Source: an uncultured Clostridia bacterium (lineage in GTDB: Bacteria > Bacillota > Clostridia > TANB77 > CAG-508). From it: a stretch of DNA of 64,000 bases. The DNA is taken from assembly GCA_934182605.1 (NCBI GenBank), contig CAKPRQ010000006.1, forward strand, positions 1 through 64,000. The letters run 5' to 3'. The notes beneath the pieces are model-generated. The model had not been told where the DNA came from and did not search any database. It was given only the letters and a program-made list of their open reading frames with translations. Below are positions 28,970-36,841 of the stretch, piece after piece; position 1 is the stretch's first letter; each line of letters begins with the position of its first letter. Position numbers and translations under genes: made by a program.

Positions 28970-29021
28970 TTGTAACAACTCAACAGGTATTTGTCTAAAG
29001 CTTAGAGCTGAGTTGTTACAA
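28970..29021. repeat. Hairpin element E5 (type B, collapsed)
   Basis: A 52-bp deletion derivative: TTGTAACAACTCA at the left and its perfect complement TGAGTTGTTACAA at the right, with only AACAGGTATTTGTCTAAAGC of the type B left arm inside. It starts 4 nt after the PBP1A stop and, as RNA, would be a perfect 13-bp stem followed by AT-rich sequence, so it may now serve as the PBP1A terminator. Confidence 0.75.
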
Positions 29022-29025
29022 TATT

Positions 29026-31860
29026 TTACTCTTTTACATTCGTTGTCCTTGTATTTGTAGTATTTGTGTTTATATTATTACCTGGCTTATCAACTTCATT
29101 ATCCACCGGTTCCTCTGGATCTGTTATTGGTGGGGTTACAGTGTTGTCATCTGGAACTACTACATTATTTGCGTTATCTCCTGGTTTATTTCCAGGATCC
29201 TTTTTTCCCTCGACAGTTACTGTACGTGTTTTGGTTGCTTTATTTTTTGCTGCATCTTCTACTGTATAAGTTATAACATATACTCCTTTCTTAGAAGTAT
29301 CTACCTTACCTGTAACTACTATTTTGCTTGTTAAGTCACCATCTTTATTATCTTTAGCTGTAGCTCCCTCATCTTTATATGTGTCTCCAACTTTGATGGT
29401 AATCTTTTCTTTACCCTTTAAAGTTATAACAGGAGCTTCTTTATCTGGAGCTTCTTTATGTCTTTCACAAACTTTTGTTGGCAACATAAATTTGGCATCA
29501 CTTGCACTTTTCCAAGCCGTATTTGTATCACTATTTGGTCTAGTTATAAAAGTACGTTCTACGGCATCAGGACAATTATCATTTGCTAATTCATATACAC
29601 CTTCTTGCCCATCTACTGGACATACTTTAGTTGTTACGTGAACGTCACAAGTTTTTTTAGGTTCAGTACCTTTTACAAATACTTCTGTATATACTCTATT
29701 ACCATTTACAGTTTCTTTGCAATGTTCTCCTGGCAATAATCCTGAATCTTTACAAACTGCAACTCTAACTATATTATCTGGGACATCAAAATCTTTATCT
29801 GGCAATTCTTCGTGTATTTTATTCATAACCCTCTTGAACACTTGCGAACCTGGATTAGAGTCCGTAATTATTGTTTCTGGTTGATCAAAACCGTACCAAA
29901 TTGCTGCTGTATAATATGGTGTAAATCCACATAACCATCTGTCCTTATCTTTATCCGTCGTACCTGTTTTAGCGGCTGTCTCAATTCCAGTTACTTTACA
30001 TGCTCTAGCAGTTCCATCTCCCCCTACAACAGGTTGTGTTAATATACTTTGTGCTATGTAAGCATTACCTTCAGATAATACACGATGTGATTCTTGATTC
30101 GGTTCTAATATGACTCCATTACTATCTTCTACTTTAGTATAAAATGTTGGCTCAATATACACACCATTATTAGCAATAGTTGCATAAGCCCCCGCCATTT
30201 CTAATGGACTAACTCCATGTGTAATACCACCTAAAGCTAAAGAATAGTTATTATCTTGTTCTTCATCAATAGTAGTAATTCCCATCTTTTCTAAGTATTC
30301 CATAGATTTTTTAGGAGTTAATTGTGTAATTATTTTAGCGGGTATTACATTTTGTGATACTTCTATAACACTTCTTATTGTAGATAATCCTTTATAATAT
30401 CCATAATAATTTTTAACTGTTGCTCCTCCACCAAAATCGGTTGGTACATCATCATAAACAGATGCTGCTGTTATTAACCCTTCTTCCAATCCTGGAACTA
30501 TTACTGCTAATGGTTTCATAGATGAACCTGTTTGCCTTGTAGAAGTTACTCTATTTAAATTAAAGTTAGTAGTTTTTTCTCCTATTTGCCCTACACAGCC
30601 CACTACATTACCAGTAGTATGGTCTATAATTACCATTGCTGATTGTGATGTTACATAATTTCCATTCTTATCTTTAGTTTCTTTAGAATTAATAACCTTA
30701 ATGTCATTCATATAATCATATTCTATAGCTTCTTGTATAGATGTATCTTGTGTTGTATATATTTTCAAACCACCACTATATACATAGTTCTTAGCGAAAT
30801 CTCTAGTACACTCTTTCTCTTCCATATAATCTTCAATCACTTGTTCGATAGCTAATTCTGTATGGAATGAAAGTACATTCATAGTAGTATCACCTTTTTC
30901 AAATTTTAAGCCAGCATCTGCTTCTGCAATCGCGTTATTATAGTCTTCCTCACTTGTAATAGCACCTACTTCTTTCATTTTATTTAAAACTACTTTTACT
31001 CTCTTCTTAATTTTTTCTTGCATTTCTTCAGGCATATTTCCTTCTTCGTCTAAATCTTCGAAAGGACTATATGCATTTGGTGAACTATTTATCCCTGCCA
31101 TATATGCACATTCTGCTAAGCTCAAATCTTTAGCGGATTTATTAAAGTAGTATTTTGCACCTATCTCAACACCGTGTCTACTTTGACCTGTAGGACCACC
31201 TACATAAATTAAATTTAAATACAACTGTAATATTTCATCTTTAGAAATAAGTTGTTCTACATTATATGCTCTTCCCCATTCTTTAATCTTTCTAGTTATA
31301 TCTCTTTCATCTTCTTTAGTTAAATTTTTAACTACTTGTTGTGTAATAGTACTTCCTCCATATGATGAATTACCTGTTAAGTATTTGAAAATAGCTCCTA
31401 GAGTTCTTTTAATATCTACACCACTATGTTCATAGAATCTTTCATCTTCCATCGCTACATATGCTTTAGGTAAATACTCTGCCATTTCGTCTAAAGTTAC
31501 TGGTTGTCTAGTTTCGTCGCCAGACAATGTAGCTAAAAGTTCACCGTCAATATCATATACTTGAGAATTTGCGTCCCCCATAACTAAGTCCTCTTTACTC
31601 ATTTTCCAATCGTCGCCAAATTCACTAAAAACCATTCCTATTACAACGCCAGCAGCAATAATACCTAATAATATTATCACTAAAATTGTAATTAAAATAA
31701 TTTTCTTAGCTTTTCCTTTTTTGCCCTTTTTTCCACCTTTTGAATCCATCTTTTTTATATCTTTTTTTAGTTCTTTATTTGCTTGCTTTATATTTTTATC
31801 TTTTGAAACTGCGCTTCTACTTTTTTTATTGCTTTTTTTAGAATTATTTTTTTCTACCAT
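29026..31860 (-). CDS. Class A penicillin-binding protein (PBP1A type)
   Basis: 944 residues from ATG 31860, chosen because GGAGG lies 5 nt before it. Bifunctional peptidoglycan polymerase and crosslinker. A Lys-rich cytoplasmic N-terminus (about 50 residues) precedes one transmembrane helix (about 53-78). GT51 glycosyltransferase: MEDERFYEHSG and GGSTITQQVVKNLT. Transpeptidase: TGSSMKPL (SxxK), SQN and KTGTTDKDR (KTG). After CKETVNG and CPVDGQEG Cys-containing linkers comes an immunoglobulin-like DUF5011 domain (PVITLKGKEKITIKVGDTYK...) and a Pro/Asn/Thr-rich tail. The last two parts are extra to the usual PBP1A and probably reach into the wall. Confidence 0.93.
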   Translation of the reverse strand: MVEKNNSKKSNKKSRSAVSKDKNIKQANKELKKDIKKMDSKGGKKGKKGKAKKIILITILVIILLGIIAAGVVIGMVFSEFGDDWKMSKEDLVMGDANSQVYDIDGELLATLSGDETRQPVTLDEMAEYLPKAYVAMEDERFYEHSGVDIKRTLGAIFKYLTGNSSYGGSTITQQVVKNLTKEDERDITRKIKEWGRAYNVEQLISKDEILQLYLNLIYVGGPTGQSRHGVEIGAKYYFNKSAKDLSLAECAYMAGINSSPNAYSPFEDLDEEGNMPEEMQEKIKKRVKVVLNKMKEVGAITSEEDYNNAIAEADAGLKFEKGDTTMNVLSFHTELAIEQVIEDYMEEKECTRDFAKNYVYSGGLKIYTTQDTSIQEAIEYDYMNDIKVINSKETKDKNGNYVTSQSAMVIIDHTTGNVVGCVGQIGEKTTNFNLNRVTSTRQTGSSMKPLAVIVPGLEEGLITAASVYDDVPTDFGGGATVKNYYGYYKGLSTIRSVIEVSQNVIPAKIITQLTPKKSMEYLEKMGITTIDEEQDNNYSLALGGITHGVSPLEMAGAYATIANNGVYIEPTFYTKVEDSNGVILEPNQESHRVLSEGNAYIAQSILTQPVVGGDGTARACKVTGIETAAKTGTTDKDKDRWLCGFTPYYTAAIWYGFDQPETIITDSNPGSQVFKRVMNKIHEELPDKDFDVPDNIVRVAVCKDSGLLPGEHCKETVNGNRVYTEVFVKGTEPKKTCDVHVTTKVCPVDGQEGVYELANDNCPDAVERTFITRPNSDTNTAWKSASDAKFMLPTKVCERHKEAPDKEAPVITLKGKEKITIKVGDTYKDEGATAKDNKDGDLTSKIVVTGKVDTSKKGVYVITYTVEDAAKNKATKTRTVTVEGKKDPGNKPGDNANNVVVPDDNTVTPPITDPEEPVDNEVDKPGNNINTNTTNTRTTNVKE

Positions 31861-31894
31861 TATTTCCTCCAAATTTTAAAAATATATCCTATTT

Positions 31895-31923
31895 ATTATA
31901 TTACATATTTTGTGAAATTACAA
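31895..31923 (-). promoter_or_regulatory. Promoter of the PBP1A gene
   Basis: -35 TTGTAA (31923-31918), 17-nt spacer, -10 TATAAT (31900-31895); 35 bp before the start codon. Confidence 0.7.
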
Positions 31924-31953
31924 CTATTAATTAGTAAATTTTTCTAAATCATT

Positions 31954-32093
31954 GTAACAACTCAGTAGGTATTTGACTAAAGCTTGCTATATAGCTATTT
32001 TTAGTCAAAACATATCTGTGGTTAACAATCAGGGTCTTGACTTGCAAATAGCTGTATATCAAGCTTTTCAAAGATTAGAACCTGAGTAGTTAC
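31954..32093. repeat. Hairpin element E6 (type B, inverted centre)
   Basis: 140 bp; ends GTAACAACTCAG and CTGAGTAGTTAC, with the arms oriented as in E3. The centre (TTAGTCAAAACATATC...AGGGTCTTGACTTGC) is the reverse complement of the E3 centre. Its right end contains the stop codon of the restored dprA frame. Confidence 0.82.
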
Positions 32094-32708
32094 AAATCAT
32101 TTATATTTGTATACAACTTAGCACCTTCTTTAATTAATTCATTTGTTCCTTCGGAAAAGATACTATTTACATTCCCGAGGGACTGCGTATACCGTTTTTC
32201 CTTCTTCTAAAGCAAAATCTACAGTTATAAATGTACCACTCTTCATTTTAGCTTCTACTACTATTATACCTGATGATAAAGCACTAATTATTCTATTTCT
32301 TGCTGGAAAATTTTGAGGTTTAGCTACTTCATTTATTGAATATTCACTTATTAGTAAACCATTATTTTTTATAATATCTTTTGCTAAATCAATATTTGTT
32401 TTGGGATAAATATTATTAAATCCTGAGCCTAAAACTGCTATTGTTTGTTTTATTCCACCAATATGAGCATAAGTATCAATACCTGTTGCTAATCCACTTA
32501 TAACTGTAATTTTATTTTCTGCTAATTCTTTAGCAATTTGTTTTGCCATACTCTTACCATATGTACTACATTGCCTCGCTCCTATAACTCCTATAATAGG
32601 CGTATTTAGCAAGTTTATATTCCCTATACAATATAAACTTGTTGGAGGATTGTAAATTCTTTTTAAATTTTCTGGAAATTGTTTGTTTTGAATTTTAAAA
32701 ACTTTTAT
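32090..32708 (-). CDS. dprA: DNA processing protein DprA, +1 frameshift at CGG
   Basis: About 205 residues over two frames. DprA loads RecA on incoming single-stranded DNA. The Rossmann fold shows IGVIGARQCSTYGK, VISGLATGIDTYAH, IAVLGSGFNNIYP and ISEYS...NFPARNRIISALS. At CGG 32177-32175 the zero frame ends three codons later in TAG (VYAVP RECK); skipping C gives VYAVPGNVNSIFSEGTNELI and on to a TAA at 32090, matching the family PGN...GTNxLIxEGA ending. Upstream of TTG 32612 the frame still encodes FPENLKRIYNPPTSLYCIGN, typical of DprA, so the true start lies near 32708, where only ATA/ATT codons follow an AGAGG site. No C-terminal winged helix is present. Confidence 0.82.
32175..32177 (-). 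other. CGG recoding site in dprA
   Basis: Minus-strand reading: GCA GTC CCT CGG GAA TGT AAA TAG. Skipping the C gives CCT (C) GGG AAT GTA, the conserved Pro-Gly-Asn of DprA. The in-frame stop comes three codons after CGG. Confidence 0.85.
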
Positions 32709-32744
32709 AATATACCTCTTTCTTTTGCCCCCAATATATTTAAT

Positions 32745-33434
32745 TTAGAAACCTAAATAGAACATATAAAATCCAATAAATAAAATAATTATTCCCATTA
32801 CATACCTTAAAATATTACTTATTTTACCATATTTATTACTACTTGTTATTCTTTGTATAAATCCTAAAGAAGTCCCTGTTATTATAACTAAAATACTATT
32901 TCCTATTGAATATAATAATAATAGTAATGTTCCCCAAATTATATTTCCACTATTAGCCACCAAGGCTAATAATACTATAAGTACAGGCGTAGAGCAAGGA
33001 GAGGAAAATATTCCTCCAAGTATTCCTGCTATTAAGACTCCTAAATAACCTTTTTTACTATTTTTTGATTGAAAAGTTGTGGGTTTTACGAAAGTAAATA
33101 TTTCAAACATCTGTAATGACATTAATACCATTAAAATTCCTAATAATATAAACCACCACGAACCACCTGTTTGCATAAACTTTCCTAAAAATGATGCTAC
33201 TGCTCCAAAAATAGTAAAAGTAATAGCCATCCCTATTGCAAATATTACCGATAATTTAAATGCTTTTTTGGGATTATTTACGCCTGTACCACCAACACAT
33301 CCTATTATTAATGGTACAGTAGATAAAGAACAAGGCATAAATGCTGTTAAAACACCTGATAAAAAAGCTACTAATGGTGCTATCCAAAAATTATTTCTTA
33401 TAACTTCAGACATTATTTCAAGTAGTTCATTCAT
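32745..33434 (-). CDS. CcdA-like thiol:disulfide transporter
   Basis: 229 residues with six to seven hydrophobic helices. CSLSTVPLIIGCVGG and SSPCSTPVLIVLLAL place conserved Cys-Pro groups in the first and fourth helices (PCS motifs), as in CcdA/DsbD, which carries reducing equivalents from cytoplasmic thioredoxin across the membrane. Its start ATG overlaps the stop of the thioredoxin-like gene by 8 nt, so the two form one unit: this protein would reduce its extracytoplasmic thioredoxin partner. Targets (cytochrome c, spore envelope or secreted proteins) are not visible. Confidence 0.85.
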   Translation of the reverse strand: MNELLEIMSEVIRNNFWIAPLVAFLSGVLTAFMPCSLSTVPLIIGCVGGTGVNNPKKAFKLSVIFAIGMAITFTIFGAVASFLGKFMQTGGSWWFILLGILMVLMSLQMFEIFTFVKPTTFQSKNSKKGYLGVLIAGILGGIFSSPCSTPVLIVLLALVANSGNIIWGTLLLLLYSIGNSILVIITGTSLGFIQRITSSNKYGKISNILRYVMGIIILFIGFYMFYLGF

Positions 33435-33972
33435 TTAATCCCATCTCCCTTAACATATTTAACATTTGTTCTTTAGTTAATATTCCAACATGTGTTGTAT
33501 ATATATGTTCTCCATTTTCATCTTCTATAAACTCTAAACCTAATTCAGTAGCATTAGCAGGAGCATAAGGTGTTCCATCACTATTAAAAAGAATTTGTGT
33601 TGGTATTAACTGTATAGGATATTCATTAGCCAAAGTAGGATATTTCCAAACATCTATAAATTTTATAATTGCCTTACCTTGTAATTCTTCATTTAATTCT
33701 TCTAAAGCAGGTTCCATTTCTTTACAAGGTCCACAACCATCTGCTCCAAAATCTATTATAATTGGCAAATTATATGATTTTAATTTTTCCAAATCTATTT
33801 TTGATCTAGTATTTAATTTAAAATCAGAATTTACTAACACTTCTGTATTATCTATATTATTATTTATAATTTGATTATTTTCCTTTTCACCATTTTTTAC
33901 AAACCAAATAATAATTATTACAAATATAATAATTAATACAACTAAAATTGATATGACTCTCTTATTTAACAT
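33427..33972 (-). CDS. Membrane-anchored thioredoxin-like protein
   Basis: About 181 residues. Start placed at ATG 33972 because GAAGGAAT upstream is too close to the in-frame ATG at 33984. Residues about 4-25 form a membrane anchor (VISILVVLIIIFVIIIIWFV). The extracytoplasmic thioredoxin fold carries the active site GADGCGPCKEMEPALEEL (C-G-P-C) and the cis-Pro region IPTQILFNSDGTPY. The end (THVGILTKEQMLNMLREMGL) is typical. Redox partner of the overlapping CcdA-like gene. Confidence 0.88.
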   Translation of the reverse strand: MLNKRVISILVVLIIIFVIIIIWFVKNGEKENNQIINNNIDNTEVLVNSDFKLNTRSKIDLEKLKSYNLPIIIDFGADGCGPCKEMEPALEELNEELQGKAIIKFIDVWKYPTLANEYPIQLIPTQILFNSDGTPYAPANATELGLEFIEDENGEHIYTTHVGILTKEQMLNMLREMGLNE

Positions 33973-34097
33973 AATTAATATCATTCCTTCCTAAGGCCAA
34001 ATCTGGTTGGAAAAGAATTAAATTTTGACAACGTCAAAATTGTAATTATTTTTCAACCTTAAATCTCCTTATCTTCTATTAAATAACATACATATTA

Positions 34098-34358
34098 TTA
34101 TTTACTATATACATCAAATATATAAATCGAATTTAACTTATTATAATTTTCTTTTATATAATTAATTACTTCTAGAGGTGTTTGCCAGTTTAAATGATAC
34201 TGTTCTTTTAATAATAAGATAATATAGAATATACTAAAACCATAAAAGATATTATTATTGAAAAAATACCTTTTTCTTACTTTTCTTTTTGCATAAATTA
34301 CTTCATTACCCGCTTCCCATAATTTTAACATATGTATAACTACTGATATCTTTTTCAT
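34098..34358 (-). CDS. Small hypothetical protein
   Basis: 86 residues from ATG 34358 (AGGAG 6 nt upstream; the ATG at 34364 is too close to that site). A basic N-terminal stretch (YAKRKVRKRYFF) precedes one hydrophobic segment (IFYGFSIFYIILLL), so it may be a single-pass membrane protein, followed by QTPLEVINYIKENYNK. It lies between queH and the thioredoxin-like gene. I do not recognise it. Confidence 0.5.
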   Translation of the reverse strand: MKKISVVIHMLKLWEAGNEVIYAKRKVRKRYFFNNNIFYGFSIFYIILLLKEQYHLNWQTPLEVINYIKENYNKLNSIYIFDVYSK

Positions 34359-34459
34359 ACACATCTCCTGTTAATTTTAATATTTTTGTAGATATATTCC
34401 TTAAATAAATAAATTGATATCATTATTATACTATTTTCTATTCAAAAAATCTATAAATT

Positions 34460-35014
34460 TTAAAAATTTTTATCCCTTTCTATTTGTTTACTATACCTAT
34501 CCTCCTCTGAAAATATACACCCACAATATTTTTGCATATATAGTCCAAGTTCTCTAGCCTTATTTTGTCCTTCTCTAAAACCAACTCTGAAATCTCTATA
34601 CAAAAATTCTATACCATATTTTTCAGATAATTCTTCACATATTTTCTTTAATTCATCATGTTTTTGATAAGGACTTACAAAAAGTGTTGAAGTAAAAGCA
34701 TCATAACCTTGCTTTTTTGCATATTTTACTGCTACTTCAATACGTGATTTGTAACAATAATTTACACATCTATTTTCTAAATCGCTTATAATATTTTTCG
34801 TAAATTCTCTTAGGCCATAATTTTCATTGATAACATACGGTATATTAATACTTTCCATATAGCTTTTAAAACAATCTCTTCTTGCTTTATATTCTGTATA
34901 TGGATGTATATTAGGATTATACCAATATGTTGTTATATCTATATTTTCTTCTTGTAAAACTTGTATACAATAAACACTACAAGGTGCACAACAAGTATGC
35001 ATTAATACTTTCAT
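34460..35014 (-). CDS. queH: Epoxyqueuosine reductase QueH
   Basis: 184 residues of the DUF208/QueH family, which carries out the last step of queuosine formation in tRNA (epoxyqueuosine to queuosine). The conserved cysteines are visible: HTCCAPCS near 7-14, LENRCVNYCYKSR, FTSTLFVSPYQKHD and the C-terminal QKYCGCIFSEEDRY, ligands for an iron-sulfur cluster plus a nearby metal site. Start ATG with AGGAGGTA upstream, 33 nt after ruvB. Confidence 0.92.
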   Translation of the reverse strand: MKVLMHTCCAPCSVYCIQVLQEENIDITTYWYNPNIHPYTEYKARRDCFKSYMESINIPYVINENYGLREFTKNIISDLENRCVNYCYKSRIEVAVKYAKKQGYDAFTSTLFVSPYQKHDELKKICEELSEKYGIEFLYRDFRVGFREGQNKARELGLYMQKYCGCIFSEEDRYSKQIERDKNF

Positions 35015-35047
35015 ATTACCTCCTTACTATACTTTTTCTAATACATT

Positions 35048-36055
35048 TTAATCTAAATTAATTCCCAAATGTTTATATGCTAATGGAGTTACCTCTCTAC
35101 CTCTTGGAGTTCTTACTAAAAAACCTATCTGAATCAAATATGGCTCATATACATCTTCTATAGTTTCAGTTTCTTCTCCAATAGTTACTGCTATAGCTTC
35201 TAAACCAACAGGCCCTCCAGCATAATTTACTATTATTGTTTTTAATAATTTTCTATCTATTTCATCTAACCCTAAATCATCTATATCTAATCTATTTAAC
35301 GCTATTTTAGCTATTTCTTTTGTAATTTCTCCATCTCCTAATACACTTGCATAATCTCTTACTCTTTTTAATAATCTATTTGCTATTCTAGGAGTACCAC
35401 GAGAACGTCTTGCTATCTCAACAGCACCTTCATTATCTATTGTTACTTTTAAAATATCTGCAGAACGTTTTACTATCGTTGTTAAATCTTCTGTATTATA
35501 TAATTCCAATCTACTAATAATACCAAACCTGTCTCTTAATGGCGTAGTTAAAGAACCTGCTTTTGTAGTAGCTCCTATTAAAGTAAATTTAGGCAAATCA
35601 AGCCTAATAGATCTAGCACTTGGGCCTTTTCCAATTATAATATCTAAACTATAATCTTCTAAAGCAGGATATAAAATTTCTTCTACACTCTTATTTAATC
35701 TATGTATTTCATCTATGAACAAAACATCGTTTTCAGATAAATTTGTTAATAATGCAGCTAAATCCCCAGGTTTTTCTATAGCAGGGCCGGATGTTATTTT
35801 AATATTAGAATTCATCTCATTAGCTATTATATTTGATAATGTAGTTTTTCCTAGCCCAGGAGGACCATATAATAATACATGATCTAAAGGTTCATTTCTT
35901 TTCTTAGCTGCTTCTATATATATTTTTATACTATCTTTTACCTTATTCTGACCTATATATTCATTTAAAAATCTAGGTCTTAATGAAGTTTCTATTATCT
36001 CTTCTGACTGATTTTGAAGACTTGGTTGTAAAATGTTATCTAAGTTATCTTTCAT
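35048..36055 (-). CDS. ruvB: Holliday junction helicase RuvB
   Basis: 335 residues, normal length. AAA+ motor that, with RuvA, drives branch migration. Walker A LLYGPPGLGKTTL near 61, Walker B VLFIDEIHRL near 110, sensor 1 LIGATTKAGSLTTPLRDRFG near 158, arginine finger RDRFG, and the winged-helix end (GFLVRTPRGREVTPLAYKHL). No ruvA upstream in the window. Start ATG with AAAGGAAT upstream. Confidence 0.97.
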   Translation of the reverse strand: MKDNLDNILQPSLQNQSEEIIETSLRPRFLNEYIGQNKVKDSIKIYIEAAKKRNEPLDHVLLYGPPGLGKTTLSNIIANEMNSNIKITSGPAIEKPGDLAALLTNLSENDVLFIDEIHRLNKSVEEILYPALEDYSLDIIIGKGPSARSIRLDLPKFTLIGATTKAGSLTTPLRDRFGIISRLELYNTEDLTTIVKRSADILKVTIDNEGAVEIARRSRGTPRIANRLLKRVRDYASVLGDGEITKEIAKIALNRLDIDDLGLDEIDRKLLKTIIVNYAGGPVGLEAIAVTIGEETETIEDVYEPYLIQIGFLVRTPRGREVTPLAYKHLGINLD

Positions 36056-36287
36056 ATTTATTCCTTTCTAAATAATAAATTTTTATTATACAAGTTTCTT
36101 TTTTTCATAACGAATTATAGTTAAAATCAAATTGATAATAAAATCATTAATGGATTAATAGATACATTTATTATCTCCTTAATATAAATCTAACATTACT
36201 TACATATTTTACTATAAAAAGCCAAAAATATCAAGGAATTTCAAAAAGAAAAACACCTAAAGTTTCCCTTAAGTGTTTCCTAAATAA
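36056..36287. other. Gap between rplQ and ruvB
   Basis: AT-rich; holds the rplQ terminator on one side and presumably the ruvB promoter, but no clear -35/-10 pair stood out. No hidden gene seen. Confidence 0.4.
36245..36278 (-). terminator. Terminator after rplQ
   Basis: Minus strand AAACACTTAAG, loop GGAAA, CTTTAGGTGTTT, then TTCTTTTTG. It closes the long ribosomal cluster. Confidence 0.85.
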
Positions 36288-36812
36288 TTAAACTAATTGT
36301 AATATTACTTTTTCAGCTCCATCGCCAAATCTTTTACCTATTCTAACTATTTTTGTATAACCACCTATTCTTCCTTCATATTTAGGTGCTATTTCATTAA
36401 ATAATTTTGATGGTAAATCTACTTTATTTCCTCCAGAATCAGATACTTTATTTAATTTTCTCATTATTTTTCTTCTAGCATTTAATCTTGAAGGCATATC
36501 TTTTTGTCTTTTTTCCATTTTTTCTTCTTTAACGACTCTAAGATATTCTTTACCATTTTTACTTGTTACTTTTTCTGTTTCTTTATTTCCATTAGCATCT
36601 AATTTTGCTTTTACTACTTTAACTTCTACTTCTTCAAAGTTTTTAGCTTCTTTTACTGCTAAAGAAATTATACTATCAGCAATGGCTTTTACTTCTTTAG
36701 CTCTTGCTAAAGTTGTTTCTATTTTACCATGTAAAATTAAATCTGTTGTTTGAGATTTAAGCATTGCTAATCTTATATCAGTCTTTCTGCCTAATTTTCT
36801 ATCAGTTGCCAT
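36288..36812 (-). CDS. rplQ: 50S ribosomal protein L17 with insertion
   Basis: 174 residues, against about 115-130 for most bacterial L17. The N-terminus (RKLGRKTDIRLAMLKSQTTD) and C-terminus (IAPKYEGRIGGYTKIVRIGK) are normal. Between about 53 and 100 there is a charged insertion (EEVEVKVVKAKLDANGNKET, SKNGKEYLRVVKEEKMEKRQ). Start ATG with AGAGGTG upstream. Last gene of the ribosomal cluster, 29 nt after rpoA. Confidence 0.95.
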   Translation of the reverse strand: MATDRKLGRKTDIRLAMLKSQTTDLILHGKIETTLARAKEVKAIADSIISLAVKEAKNFEEVEVKVVKAKLDANGNKETEKVTSKNGKEYLRVVKEEKMEKRQKDMPSRLNARRKIMRKLNKVSDSGGNKVDLPSKLFNEIAPKYEGRIGGYTKIVRIGKRFGDGAEKVILQLV

Positions 36813-36841
36813 TTTATATTCACCTCTTTTTGTAATATTTT

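Noticed and set aside
28936..28983. Longer cysS starting at TTG 28983
   Set aside because: The extra 16 residues would be coded by hairpin element E5 and do not match cysteinyl-tRNA synthetases; GTG 28935 begins the family-like sequence.
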